NCBI GenBank assembly: GCA_963718355.1
Contig: CAVQZA010000004.1
Coordinates: forward strand, 310,001-374,000
DNA length: 64,000 nt
Source of the DNA: CAVQZA01 sp963718355
Lineage (GTDB): Bacteria; Actinomycetota; Thermoleophilia; Gaiellales; Gaiellaceae
Reading direction: 5' to 3'
In this document: positions 49,527-57,928 of the stretch, in pieces
How the letters are laid out: each line of letters begins with the position of its first letter
Position numbering within the stretch: position 1 is the stretch's first letter
Notes under the pieces: model-generated
The model's database searches: none
What the model saw: the letters and a program-made list of their open reading frames with translations, nothing else
What the model was told of the DNA's origin: nothing
Program-made: the position numbers and the translations under genes

Positions 49527-50078
49527 ATGAGGATCCTCGCCATCTCCGGCAGCCTGCGTCGCGACTCGTTCAACACCTGGTTTGTCCAGGCGGCGGCCGA
49601 GCTCGCGCCGGCGGGGATCGAAGTCGAGCTCTACGACGGCCTCGCCGCATTGCCGCCGTACAACGTCGACGAAGACATCGAGCCGGCACACGCGGTCGTG
49701 CAGGACCTGCGCGACCGGATCGCCGCCGCAGACGCGGTGCTCATCTCGACACCGGAGTACAACGGCTCGATGCCGGGGCACCTCAAGACCGCGATCGACT
49801 GGGCCTCGAGGCCCTACCCGGAGAGCTCACTGCGCAACAAGGTCGCGGCGATCGCGGGAGTCACGGTCACGGCGTACGGCGCGACGTGGGCGCAGACCGA
49901 ACTGCGACGGGTGCTCGGTCTCGCCGGGGCCAGGGTCGTCGGCGAGGAGCTCCCCGTCTCGGAGGCTCCGGGGCACTTCGACGAGCAGGGCCAGCTCATT
50001 GATCCCGAGCTGCGCGTCCGCCTGGCCGAGCACCTCGAGCTGCTCGCAGCCGAGGCTCGCCCGGTCGTCACGACCTGA
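49527..50078 (+). CDS. NADPH-dependent FMN reductase
   Basis: A 183-residue flavodoxin-fold enzyme with ISGSLRRDSFN (FMN phosphate loop) at residues 5-15 and STPEYNGSMPGHLKTAIDW near 75-93. The family includes SsuE, azoreductases and chromate or quinone reductases, which use NADPH to reduce FMN or quinones. The ATG is two bases after the yceI stop, so both belong to one, probably stress-responsive, operon. Confidence 0.9.
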   Translation: MRILAISGSLRRDSFNTWFVQAAAELAPAGIEVELYDGLAALPPYNVDEDIEPAHAVVQDLRDRIAAADAVLISTPEYNGSMPGHLKTAIDWASRPYPESSLRNKVAAIAGVTVTAYGATWAQTELRRVLGLAGARVVGEELPVSEAPGHFDEQGQLIDPELRVRLAEHLELLAAEARPVVTT

Positions 50079-50081
50079 CCG

Positions 50082-50262
50082 AAAAACGGAAGAGGGCCGG
50101 TTTCCCGGCCCTCTTCCTCGGTCACTAGCCCTGGATTAGTAGGGGCGCTTCCTGCCGGCTGATCGAGCCGGCGGCGCTGCGCGCGTAGTCCCCCACGCTG
50201 GCTAGGCGGTTCCCTATGGTCTCGGGGACACGCCCCTACCGACTAGGACCTCCGCTGCCCGT
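50082..50262 (-). ncRNA. Candidate structured RNA between convergent genes
   Basis: The reverse strand from about 50250 folds into a closed multi-branch structure. An outer helix joins GGTCCTAG (50250-50243) to CTAGTGACC (50128-50120, one bulged T), an inner helix TAGGGGCG (50238-50231) to CGCCCCTA (50147-50140), and two branches follow: GTCCCC (50229-50224) with GGGGAC (50193-50188), and hairpin GCCGGCT/AGCCGGC (50172-50154). The intrinsic terminator directly follows. No gene lies downstream on this strand, so a riboswitch is unlikely. A TTGACA at 50276-50271 could belong to a promoter but the -10 is unclear. It does not resemble tmRNA, RNase P RNA or SRP RNA as I know them. It could also be the 3' end of the suf operon messenger. 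Confidence 0.5.
50089..50116 (-). terminator. Intrinsic terminator ending the reverse-strand RNA
   Basis: GAAGAGGGCCGG (50089-50100) and CCGGCCCTCTTC (50105-50116) form a perfect 12-base stem with a four-base loop. On the reverse strand five T residues follow (50086-50082), so it ends leftward transcripts; the plus strand has no T tract after it. It sits between the convergent FMN reductase and methyltransferase genes. Confidence 0.8.
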
Positions 50263-50319
50263 ACATGAGTCTGTCAAGCCGGACCACCTCCTTTCCGCGT
50301 TGCAAGCACTGTAGCGAAG

Positions 50320-50907
50320 CTACCGGAGGAGAGTCGAAACTTCGAGCCCGCGGTCGAGCGGGACCGTCACGCTGACGAGATCCGGGTCGGCCTGGCGCGC
50401 GGCCGAGTAGGCACCGAGGGTGTCGACGTGCGAGAGGACGTTGTCGGCGACGATCAGCCCGCCCGGCTCGAGCCGCGGGCGCGCAAGCTCGAACAGGCGC
50501 TCGTAGTCGTCCTTCTCGGCGTCGATGAAGACGACGTCGAAGGTGTCCTCGAGGGCGGCGAGCGTCTCGAGCGCATCGCCCGGCACGAGCTCGGCCACCT
50601 CCTCGAGCCCCGCCTCGGCGATGTTGGTGCGCCAGGCATCGATCTTGCGCGGGTCGATCTCGGTCGAAAGCACGCTGCCGCCGAGGATGCGCACAGCCGA
50701 GGCGAACCAGAGCGACGAATAGCCACGCGAGCTGCCGAGCTCGAGCACGGCACAGCCGGCCTGGCCGGCAACGAGCGAGAACAGGAAGCGGCCGGTGGTC
50801 GGCGAGATCTGGCGCGCGCGCAACTCGCTCGGGACACCGGCCACGCGCTCCGCTGCGTCCTCCGCCTCGAGCCGCGCCATCACCGCGAGGACGCGCTCGT
50901 CCAACAT
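50320..50907 (-). CDS. SAM-dependent O-methyltransferase (family 3)
   Basis: A 195-residue class I methyltransferase of the catechol/caffeoyl-CoA type: VLELGSSRGYSSLWFA is the SAM loop, TEIDPRK follows, VFIDAEKDDYERLF gives the metal-binding Asp and LIVADNVLSHV the second site. The substrate cannot be named. ATG 50907 overlaps the Rieske gene stop by one base, so it is last in the suf operon; the link to Fe-S assembly is unclear. Confidence 0.88.
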   Translation of the reverse strand: MLDERVLAVMARLEAEDAAERVAGVPSELRARQISPTTGRFLFSLVAGQAGCAVLELGSSRGYSSLWFASAVRILGGSVLSTEIDPRKIDAWRTNIAEAGLEEVAELVPGDALETLAALEDTFDVVFIDAEKDDYERLFELARPRLEPGGLIVADNVLSHVDTLGAYSAARQADPDLVSVTVPLDRGLEVSTLLR

Positions 50908-51203
50908 CAGACGTCCACCTTGACGACGCCGTCCACGACGCGGACGGGATACGTCTCGACGGGAAGATACGCGGGCAGCGTCAGCGCCTGGCCGGTGCGG
51001 ATGTCGAAGCGGGCACCGTGGCGCGGGCAGATCGCGATGCACGTGTCGATCTCCCACTCGCCCTCGCAGAGCGGCCCGTCGTCGTGCGAGCAGCGGTCCT
51101 CGATCGCGAAGAGCTCGCCGTCGCAGTTGTAGACGCCGACGTCGACCGAGCCCGCGTGCACGACCTTCACCTCGCCGGGAGGGAGCTCATCCGCCCGACA
51201 CAC
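50907..51203 (-). CDS. Rieske [2Fe-2S] ferredoxin-like protein
   Basis: A 98-residue single-domain protein with cluster motifs CSHDDGPL and CPRHGARFDI, that is C-x-H and C-x2-H ligands. It resembles the NirD/CarAc class that passes electrons to oxygenases or acts with the SUF system. Rieske genes are often seen next to sufU in actinobacteria. The GTG 51203 start sits 12 bases after the sufU stop. The frame may extend upstream without a usual start codon. Confidence 0.88.
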   Translation of the reverse strand: MCRADELPPGEVKVVHAGSVDVGVYNCDGELFAIEDRCSHDDGPLCEGEWEIDTCIAICPRHGARFDIRTGQALTLPAYLPVETYPVRVVDGVVKVDV

Positions 51204-51214
51204 GACGACTTCGG

Positions 51215-51655
51215 CTACTTGAGCTCCAACTCATTGGCGAAGCCGGCCCACTCCTCGGGGAGCGGCGTGCCCTTGGCCTTGTGCAGCGCGACCTTCAGCG
51301 TGCCGAGGCCGAGAATCGCGCACTTGAGCCGCACCGGGCTGAGCGGGATGCCGATCTCGTCGAGCAGCTCCTCCTTCGGCAGCGTCGCCACCTCGGAGGC
51401 CTTCCGGCCCTTGACCATCTCCATCAGCATCGAGGTCGCCGCCTGGCTGATCGCGCAGCCGCGGCCCGAGAACTTGACCTCGTCGATCGTCTCGCCGTCG
51501 GGGCCGAACGCGACGTATATCGAGATCTCGTCGCCGCAGAGCGGGTTCTGGCCCTCGGCGTGCGCGTCGGCGTGCTCGAGCTCGCCGTGCCCGCGCGGGT
51601 TCTTGTAGTGATCCAGGATCACCTCGCGATACATCTGGTCGAACTCGCCGCTCAT
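51215..51655 (-). CDS. sufU: Fe-S cluster assembly protein SufU
   Basis: The 146-residue zinc protein takes sulfur from SufS for cluster building. It has NPLCGDEI (first Cys and the Asp), GRGCAISQAATSM (second Cys) and RLKCAILGL (third Cys) as zinc ligands, plus the SufU-type insertion near residue 95. Actinobacteria use SufU instead of SufE. ATG 51655 overlaps the sufS stop (ATGA), so the two partners are coupled. Confidence 0.94.
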   Translation of the reverse strand: MSGEFDQMYREVILDHYKNPRGHGELEHADAHAEGQNPLCGDEISIYVAFGPDGETIDEVKFSGRGCAISQAATSMLMEMVKGRKASEVATLPKEELLDEIGIPLSPVRLKCAILGLGTLKVALHKAKGTPLPEEWAGFANELELK

Positions 51656-52896
51656 CCGAGCACCTTCCTCACCTTGTGGAGCCCGTCGATCAGGCGGTCG
51701 ATCTCCTCGGGCAGCGAGTAGAGGTAGAAGCTCGCGCGCGTGGTCGCGACAACGCCTAGGCGCGTCATCAGCGGCTGGGTGCAGTGGTGTCCCGCGCGGA
51801 CGGCGATCCCCTCGAAGTCGAGCACCTGGGCGACGTCGTGGGGATGGATCCCCTCGAGGTCGAACGAGACGATCCCGGTGCGACGGTCGGCGGGCGGGCC
51901 GAAGACGCGCAGGCCCGGGATCTCCTGGAGCCGGTCCATCGCATAGGAGACGAGCTCGTGCTCGTGCTGGGCGATCGCGTCCGGGCCGATCGCGTTGATG
52001 TAGTCGATCGCGGCGCCGAAGCCCACCGCCTCGGCGATCGCAGGCGTGCCCGCCTCGAACTTGTACGGCAGCTCGTTCCAGGTCGTCTTCTCGAGCGAGA
52101 CCGAGCGGATCATCTCGCCGCCAAGATTAAAGGGGCTCATCGCCTCGAGCAGCTCGGCCCGGCCCCAGAGCGCGCCGACACCGGTCGGCCCGCAGAGCTT
52201 GTGCGACGAGAACGCGAGGAAGTCGCAGCCGAGCGCCTGCACGTCGACGGCACGATGCGGCGCAGCCTGCGCAGCGTCCACGACCATGATCGCGCCCTGC
52301 TCGTGCGCCCACGCGGCCAGTTTCTCGACCGGGTTGATCGTGCCGAGCGTGTTGGAGACGAGGTTGTTCGCGACGACCTTCACCCGGCCGGACGCCGCGA
52401 TCTCGTCGAGCGCGTCGAGCTGGAGCTCGCCGAGGTCGTCGATCGGGATGTGCCGGAACGAGGCGCCGGTCCGCTGCGCGACGAACTGCCAGGGGACGAA
52501 GTTCGCGTGGTGCTCGAGCTCGGTGATCACGACCACGTCGCCGGGGCCGAGGTTGTCGAAGCCCCAGGCGTAGGCGACGAGATTCAGCGCCTCGGTGGTC
52601 GAGCGGGTGAAGATCATCTCGCGCGCGGAGGGCGCGTTCACGTACGCGCGGGCCTTCTCGCGGGCGCCCTCGTACGCGGCGGTCGCGCGCTCGGCGAGGT
52701 CGTAGACGCCACGGTGCACGTTGGCGTACGAGGTCTCGTAGAACGTGCGCAGCTCGTCGAGCACCTGGCGCGGCTTCTGCGTGGACGAGGCCGAGTCGAG
52801 GTACGCGAGCTGCTTCCCGCGCACCGGGAGGTCGAACACGGGAAAGTCGGCGCGAAGAACGCGCGCGTCGAGAGGCTTCGTAGTCGTCACGGCCAT
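51652..52896 (-). CDS. sufS: Cysteine desulfurase SufS
   Basis: The 414-residue group II PLP enzyme takes sulfur from cysteine. YLDSASSTQKPRQVLD starts the domain, HHANFVPWQ binds substrate, the PLP lysine is in FSSHKLCGPTGVGALWG and the catalytic Cys in RAGHHCTQPLM. ATG 52896 follows a leaderless -10, so sufS, sufU, the Rieske and methyltransferase genes can be transcribed apart from sufCBD. The upstream neighbour is a secreted propeller gene. Confidence 0.95.
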   Translation of the reverse strand: MAVTTTKPLDARVLRADFPVFDLPVRGKQLAYLDSASSTQKPRQVLDELRTFYETSYANVHRGVYDLAERATAAYEGAREKARAYVNAPSAREMIFTRSTTEALNLVAYAWGFDNLGPGDVVVITELEHHANFVPWQFVAQRTGASFRHIPIDDLGELQLDALDEIAASGRVKVVANNLVSNTLGTINPVEKLAAWAHEQGAIMVVDAAQAAPHRAVDVQALGCDFLAFSSHKLCGPTGVGALWGRAELLEAMSPFNLGGEMIRSVSLEKTTWNELPYKFEAGTPAIAEAVGFGAAIDYINAIGPDAIAQHEHELVSYAMDRLQEIPGLRVFGPPADRRTGIVSFDLEGIHPHDVAQVLDFEGIAVRAGHHCTQPLMTRLGVVATTRASFYLYSLPEEIDRLIDGLHKVRKVLG

Positions 52897-52902
52897 GCCT
52901 CT

Positions 52903-52908
52903 AGCCTA
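52903..52908 (-). promoter_or_regulatory. -10 element TAGGCT of a probable leaderless sufS promoter
   Basis: On the reverse strand TAGGCT is followed by AGAGGC and the ATG at 52896. Confidence 0.55.
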
Positions 52909-52914
52909 GCGGCC

Positions 52915-54138
52915 TCAGGGCACTCTGAAGCTCGTCGGGGCATAGCCGCCGGCGCTCACGGACATCTGCGCGCGCGCCTTGATCCCGACCAGGCTCACGG
53001 TTCCGGCCGCGTTCGTCTTCAGCGTCCTGCCGCCGCCCTTCACCGTGGCGCCCTTGACCGCGAAGCCGTCGTCGAGGATGCGCGCCGCCGTCTTCGTCGC
53101 CTTGACGGTCAGTCCGGGGAGCAGCACCTGATGCTGGAGGTTCGAGCCGGTGTTGACCACCGCGTCAACGTCACCGTTATGCAGAGCGCCGGCCTCGAGC
53201 TGGTAGACGGAGCCCGGAGCCATCGCGTGCACCGCCGCGCCGAAGTTGACCCCGGCCGTGCGCGAGCGCGCTGCCCACACCGCGCCGTCCTGTGTCCACA
53301 CCGCCCAGAGCCGGTTCGCGCCATCGACCGCCAGGGCCATGTGCGGATCGGGTTGCTTGAACGCGTGGGCGAACTTCACCGAGTGGGTCAGCGTCCCGCC
53401 GCGGTAGGTGTTGACGATGTAGGCGTTCGCGTCCGGGTAGCCGGTCTGCCAGCCGAGGAACGTGTTGCCGAAGCCGTCGGCGACGAGCGGCACGCGCTCG
53501 TCGTTCGCGAGCGACTGGGCACTGCCGGTGAGGTTCACATATGGCCCGCCGATCAGGCCGAAGAGGTAGCCGCTGTTGCCGGTCGCGTTCGACCAGAACG
53601 CCATCTGGGCGCGCCCGTTCGAGTCGACCGCCATCGACTCGGCGTAGCCGCAGCAAAACGGGAACGCGTTCAACACGAGCTCACCGGTGACGCCGTAGAC
53701 ATTGATGAAGCCCGTGCCGTCCTGCGAGAAGATCGGGCCGATGGTCGCGGCCGCCGCGGACTGCACATCGCCGGTGTTCGTGCCCGCGTAGGGCTTGCTG
53801 GCGTCCCAGGTGGCGCCGTCGTCGTTCGAGACATAGGGGACGACGCCGGTGCCTTCGCCGGCGAAGATCAGCAGCGACTCACCGACGGTCGTGAACACGG
53901 CGTCGCCGACGAACGGGAGCCCGGAGGCAAGGGTCGTCGTGTTGTTGCCGCGCATCACCTTGAGGTTCCCGGCCTGCGGCTCGCGGTAGACGATCAGCTC
54001 GGTTCCGACCGACGTCACGTCCACCGACGGGTCGACGATGTTCTGGAGCGTGTCGCCCGTCAGCTTCGTCCAGGCACCCGCGGCCGGCGCGGCGACGAGA
54101 GCGAGGAGCACGGCACCGGCGGCGAGAAGTCTGCGCAT
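52915..54138 (-). CDS. Secreted beta-propeller-like protein inside the suf operon
   Basis: The 407-residue protein has a signal peptide (about 1-21, ending AAGA). Repeated short blocks such as SNDDGATWD, an Asp-box-like motif, and several WxVWTQDG-like strands suggest a beta-propeller related to BNR/sialidase proteins; sialidase catalytic residues were not identified. A final beta domain (about 335-407) is rich in glycine. It starts three bases before the sufD stop region, in the same direction, between sufD and sufS. A secreted protein here is unexpected and its link to Fe-S assembly is unknown. Confidence 0.72.
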   Translation of the reverse strand: MRRLLAAGAVLLALVAAPAAGAWTKLTGDTLQNIVDPSVDVTSVGTELIVYREPQAGNLKVMRGNNTTTLASGLPFVGDAVFTTVGESLLIFAGEGTGVVPYVSNDDGATWDASKPYAGTNTGDVQSAAAATIGPIFSQDGTGFINVYGVTGELVLNAFPFCCGYAESMAVDSNGRAQMAFWSNATGNSGYLFGLIGGPYVNLTGSAQSLANDERVPLVADGFGNTFLGWQTGYPDANAYIVNTYRGGTLTHSVKFAHAFKQPDPHMALAVDGANRLWAVWTQDGAVWAARSRTAGVNFGAAVHAMAPGSVYQLEAGALHNGDVDAVVNTGSNLQHQVLLPGLTVKATKTAARILDDGFAVKGATVKGGGRTLKTNAAGTVSLVGIKARAQMSVSAGGYAPTSFRVP

Positions 54139-54141
54139 GGA

Positions 54142-55311
54142 TTAGCCCTGCGGGATCCGTGCTTCGAGCGCCTCGCCCAGGGCGGCGCGTACGGGCTCGA
54201 GCTCGATCCGGTCGAGCACGTCCTGGAAGAAGCCGCGCACGATCAGCCGCTCGGCATCGGCACGGGTCAGGCCGCGAGCCATCAGGTAGAAGAGCTGCTC
54301 GCGATCGACCTGGCCCGTGGTGGAGCCGTGCGTGCAGCGCACGTCGTTGGCGAGGATCTCGAGCCCGGGAATCGAGTCGGCGTGCGCGTCGGGCGAGAGC
54401 ATCAGGTTGCGGTTCTCCTGGTAGGCATTCGTCTTCTGGGCGTCGGGCTCGACGCGGATCATGCCGCGCCAGACCGCCGTCGCCTCGTCGCGCAGCGCGC
54501 CCTTGAACGCGAAGTCGGAAGTCGTGTTCGGCGCGATGTGCTCCTGGAAAGTGTCGTAGTCGAGATGCTGGACGCCGTCGGAGAAGTAGGCGCCGGTGAC
54601 GCGCGAGGTCGCGCCCGGGCCGGCGAGGTCGTTCTGAATCCGAACCTTGCCCTTCTTCGAGCCGAAGCCGCCGGCAACCCAGTCGAGCTCGGCGTCGCGC
54701 TCGACGCGCGCGTGGTGCGCTGCAAAGTGCCAGGTCTCACGCGAGAGGTTCTGGATCGAGACGTACTCGAGCTTCGCGCCCGCGCCGACGAAGAGCTCGA
54801 CGGCAGCGTTCGAGTAGGACGAGAGCTCGGGCGAGGCCGAGGCGTACTCCTCGATCACCGTGGCGCGCGCGCCCTCCTCGAGGACGACGAGCAGGCGCCA
54901 GAAGAGCGAGCCGCCCTCGACGGTGTTCTCGACCTTCACGTAGAGCGGCTGCTCGAGCACGACGCCCTTCGGGACGACGACGAGCAGGCCGTGCTCCCAC
55001 GCAGCGAGGTTGTGCGTGCTGAACTTGTCGTCGGCGCCGACGAGCGTGCCGAGCAGCTCGTGCTCGGCGAGCGCCTCGAAGCGGACGCCCTCGGGCGCGC
55101 GCTCGATCAGGATCCCGCCCTCGGACACGCGCGCAACGCCCGCGACGGCGATGTCCAGAAGAGTCGTGTCGCCGGCAGTCGGCGTCGCGGCGCCGTTCGC
55201 CGAGAACGTGTCCGGGTCGAAGCCGGCCAGATCCGTGAACATCCACGGCTCCTCCGTCTTGTCCGGCACCGGCAGCGCCGCGTAGCGCTCGCGCGCCTCG
55301 GCCCTGGTCAT
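54142..55311 (-). CDS. sufD: Fe-S cluster assembly protein SufD
   Basis: Part of the SufBCD scaffold. The 389-residue protein has an N-terminal helical part and the right-handed beta-helix (about 130-330), with AGAKLEYVSIQNLSRETWHF and the C-terminal CTHGSTTGQVDREQLFYLMARGL (His-rich SufB/D signature, split at 330-352). Its ATG overlaps the VOC gene stop (ATGA). Homologous to SufB, which lies upstream with one gene in between. Confidence 0.94.
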   Translation of the reverse strand: MTRAEARERYAALPVPDKTEEPWMFTDLAGFDPDTFSANGAATPTAGDTTLLDIAVAGVARVSEGGILIERAPEGVRFEALAEHELLGTLVGADDKFSTHNLAAWEHGLLVVVPKGVVLEQPLYVKVENTVEGGSLFWRLLVVLEEGARATVIEEYASASPELSSYSNAAVELFVGAGAKLEYVSIQNLSRETWHFAAHHARVERDAELDWVAGGFGSKKGKVRIQNDLAGPGATSRVTGAYFSDGVQHLDYDTFQEHIAPNTTSDFAFKGALRDEATAVWRGMIRVEPDAQKTNAYQENRNLMLSPDAHADSIPGLEILANDVRCTHGSTTGQVDREQLFYLMARGLTRADAERLIVRGFFQDVLDRIELEPVRAALGEALEARIPQG

Positions 55312-55673
55312 GGCGCGTAGCGGCGGTGCAGCATCAGCACGTTGCCGTCAGGGTCGCGGAAGTGGGCCATGTGGCAGACGGTCGAGTCGAACGTGTCTCC
55401 GTCGAACTCGATCCCCTTCGCCTCGAGCTCGAGGCGCGCGGCCGCGACGTCAGGGACGCGCAGCGCGATCGACGCGATGTGCGGCCCCGTGTACTCGCGA
55501 CCGATCTTCGTCGGGTCGAGGAGGTACAGGCTCAGGTTCTCGCCGAGCTGGTACTCGGGGAAGCCACCGCCGTCGCCGACCAGCTCCAGCCCGAGCGTCT
55601 CGCCGTAGAACCGTTTCGACCGCTCCATGTCGGTGACGGGCACCGAGATGAAGTCGACCCGCTCGACGATCAA
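55308..55673 (-). CDS. VOC-family (glyoxalase/dioxygenase) protein within the suf operon
   Basis: A 121-residue vicinal-oxygen-chelate domain: FISVPVTDMERSKRFYGETLGLE at the N-terminus (about 5-27), GPHIASIALRVPD in the middle and the C-terminal FRDPDGNVLMLHRRY, which has the metal-binding pattern. TTG 55673 is the likely start: it overlaps the sufB stop (TTGA), with AGGGA seven bases upstream. Coupling on both sides shows that it is translated with sufB and sufD. Substrate unknown; a link with cluster damage or a sulfur metabolite is speculation. Confidence 0.85.
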   Translation of the reverse strand: MIVERVDFISVPVTDMERSKRFYGETLGLELVGDGGGFPEYQLGENLSLYLLDPTKIGREYTGPHIASIALRVPDVAAARLELEAKGIEFDGDTFDSTVCHMAHFRDPDGNVLMLHRRYAP

Positions 55674-57091
55674 CCGACCGATCCCTCCATCTGGAGCTGG
55701 ATCAGCCGGTTCATCTCGACCGCATACTCGAGCGGCAGCTCCTTCGTGATCGGCTCGACGAAGCCCGACACGATCAGCGCGCTCGCCTCCGACTCCGAGA
55801 CGCCGCGGCTCATCAGGTAGAAGAGCTGCTCCTCGCCGATCTTCGAGACCGTCGCCTCGTGCCCGATGTCCACGTCCGACTCGTCGATGCGAATCGTCGG
55901 GTAGGTGTCGGAGCGCGAGTCCTCGTCGAGGATCAGCGCGTCGCAGACGACCTTCGACTTCGAGCCGTGCGCACCCTTCGCGACCTCGACGAGGCCGCGA
56001 TAGCCGGCGCGGCCGCCGCCCTTCGAGATCGACTTCGAGGTGATCACCGACGACGTGTTCGGCGCGACGTGGACGCACTTGCCGCCCGCGTCCTGATGCT
56101 GGCCGGCCCCGGCAAACGCGATCGAGAGCACCTCGCCATGGGCTCCGTCGCCCATCAGCCAGATCGCGGGGTACTTCATCGTCAGCTTCGAGCCGAGGTT
56201 CCCGTCGACCCACTCCATCGTCGCCTTCTCATAGGCGACCGCGCGCTTCGTAACAAGGTTGTAGACGTTGTTCGACCAGTTCTGGATCGTCGTGTAGCGG
56301 CAGCGGCCACGCGGCTTGACGATGATCTCGACGACCGCGGAGTGCAGCGAGTCGGACGAGTAGATCGGCGCGGTGCAGCCCTCGACGTAGTGCACGTAGG
56401 CGTCCTCGTCGACGATGATCATCGTGCGCTCGAACTGGCCCATGTTCTCTGCGTTGATGCGGAAGTAGGCCTGGAGCGGCAGCTCGATCCGGACGCCCGG
56501 CGGCACGTAGATGAACGAGCCGCCCGACCAGACCGCGGAGTTCAGCGCCGCGAACTTGTTGTCGTTGGCCGGGATCACGGTGCCGAAGTACTGCTTGACG
56601 AGCTCCTCGTGGTCGCGGAGCCCCGAATCCATGTCGAGGAAGAGCACGCCCTGCTTCTCGAGGCTCTCCTGGAGGTTGTGGTAGACGACCTCCGACTCGT
56701 ACTGGGCGCCGACGCCGGCGAGGTACTTCTTCTCGGCCTCCGGGATGCCCAGCTTCTCCCAGGTGTCGAGGATGTCGGCGGGGAGGTCCTCCCATTTGTC
56801 GACCTGATTCTCGGTCGGCTTGATGTAGTAGAAGATGCTGTCGAAGTCGATCTCGGCCACGTTGCCGCCCCAGGCCGGAAGCGGCCGGGCGAGGAAGTAG
56901 TCGAGCGACTTGTGGCGGAACTTCCGCATCCAGTCCGGCTCGTTCTTGTGCTCGGAGATCGCCTCGACGAGCTCGTGCGAGAGGCCGCGGCCGGACTTGA
57001 AGAAGTAGTTCGCCGCCTCGTCGCTGTTCGAGAAGCCGTACTTGTAGTCGCTGCGGATGTCGTTGACGACGTCGCTCTCGTGAGTGGACAT
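55670..57091 (-). CDS. sufB: Fe-S cluster assembly protein SufB
   Basis: The 473-residue core scaffold subunit. It has DYKYGFSNSDEAANYFFKSG early, VIPANDNKFAALNSAVWSGG, YVEGCTAPIYSSDSLHSAVVE with the conserved Cys near residue 240, KCVHVAPNTSSVITSKSISKGG and the C-terminal IGHEATVSKIGEEQLFYLMSRG. No intein is present, whereas mycobacterial SufB often has one. It starts immediately after sufC; its stop overlaps the VOC gene. Confidence 0.95.
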   Translation of the reverse strand: MSTHESDVVNDIRSDYKYGFSNSDEAANYFFKSGRGLSHELVEAISEHKNEPDWMRKFRHKSLDYFLARPLPAWGGNVAEIDFDSIFYYIKPTENQVDKWEDLPADILDTWEKLGIPEAEKKYLAGVGAQYESEVVYHNLQESLEKQGVLFLDMDSGLRDHEELVKQYFGTVIPANDNKFAALNSAVWSGGSFIYVPPGVRIELPLQAYFRINAENMGQFERTMIIVDEDAYVHYVEGCTAPIYSSDSLHSAVVEIIVKPRGRCRYTTIQNWSNNVYNLVTKRAVAYEKATMEWVDGNLGSKLTMKYPAIWLMGDGAHGEVLSIAFAGAGQHQDAGGKCVHVAPNTSSVITSKSISKGGGRAGYRGLVEVAKGAHGSKSKVVCDALILDEDSRSDTYPTIRIDESDVDIGHEATVSKIGEEQLFYLMSRGVSESEASALIVSGFVEPITKELPLEYAVEMNRLIQLQMEGSVG

Positions 57092-57871
57092 CTAGCTCTC
57101 CCCTCCTACGGGCTCGGGCGTGAACGCCTCGTAGCCCTCGGCCTCGAGCCGGTGTGCGAGCTCCGGGCCACCCTCCTCGACAATCATTCCGTCCACGAAG
57201 ACGTGAACGTAGTCGGGGACGATGTATTCCAGGATCCGCTGGTAATGCGTGATCACGAGCGCGCCGAGGTCGGGCCCGACGAGGTCCTTCACGCCGCCGG
57301 CGACGATCTTCAGCGCGTCGATGTCGAGACCCGAATCGGTCTCGTCGAGCACTGCGATCCGCGGCTTCAGCATCGCCATCTGCAGGATCTCGACGCGCTT
57401 CTTCTCGCCGCCCGAGAAGCCGTCGTTCAGGTAGCGCGACGCGAGCTCGCGGCTGACCTTGAGCTTCTCCATCTGCGCGAAGAGCTCGGTGCGGAACTCG
57501 GGAATCGGGATCGGATTGTCCACGCCGCCGTTCTTCGCCTTGCGCGTCGCGTTTATCGCGCTGCGCAGGAAGCTCGTGACGGTGACGCCGGCGATCGCCT
57601 GCGGATACTGGAACGCGAGGAAGAGGCCGCGCTGCGCACGCTCATCGGGCCCGAGCTCGGTGATGTCCTCGCCGTCGAGCAGGAGCTGGCCCTCGGTGAT
57701 CTGATAGGCCGGGTGGCCCATGATCGCGTAGGACAGCGTCGACTTGCCCGACCCGTTCGGGCCCATGACGGCGTGAATCTCGCCCTGCGCGACCTTGAGG
57801 TCGACGCCCTTGACGATCGGGGTGCCGTCCTCGAGCGCGACATGGAGGTTCCTCAGCTCCAGTACTGCCAT
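57092..57871 (-). CDS. sufC: Fe-S assembly ATPase SufC
   Basis: A 259-residue ABC-type ATPase that drives SufB-SufD. Walker A is GPNGSGKSTLS (about 39-49), the signature FSGGEKKRVEILQ, and Walker B IAVLDETDSGLD. ATG 57871 gives MAVLELRNLHV, the usual start, with GGAG nine bases upstream; GTG 57916 in the same frame would add 15 residues. The first gene of the operon sufC-sufB-VOC-sufD-(secreted)-sufS-sufU-Rieske-methyltransferase. A -10 like TAGACT lies at 57929-57934 on the reverse strand. Confidence 0.94.
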   Translation of the reverse strand: MAVLELRNLHVALEDGTPIVKGVDLKVAQGEIHAVMGPNGSGKSTLSYAIMGHPAYQITEGQLLLDGEDITELGPDERAQRGLFLAFQYPQAIAGVTVTSFLRSAINATRKAKNGGVDNPIPIPEFRTELFAQMEKLKVSRELASRYLNDGFSGGEKKRVEILQMAMLKPRIAVLDETDSGLDIDALKIVAGGVKDLVGPDLGALVITHYQRILEYIVPDYVHVFVDGMIVEEGGPELAHRLEAEGYEAFTPEPVGGES

Positions 57872-57928
57872 TTCCTGCGATCTCCGTTCCTCGTAGGTGC
57901 GAGCGACTTCGCTCACCGAGACAGTTCC

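Noticed and set aside
50281..50295. ACCACCTCCTTTCC resembles the 3' end of 16S rRNA.
   Set aside because: The match is limited to about 13 bases and no upstream helix 45 or other rRNA sequence is present.
50082..50300. tmRNA, RNase P RNA or SRP RNA as identity of the structured region.
   Set aside because: No tRNA-like T arm or tag frame, no RNase P core motifs and no SRP domain IV tetraloop region could be found on either strand.
51784..55320. A 1178-codon open frame on the plus strand opposite sufS, the propeller gene and sufD.
   Set aside because: It is antisense to recognised genes, is very rich in Arg, Val, Asp and Leu as expected from high G+C shadow frames, and shows no domain.
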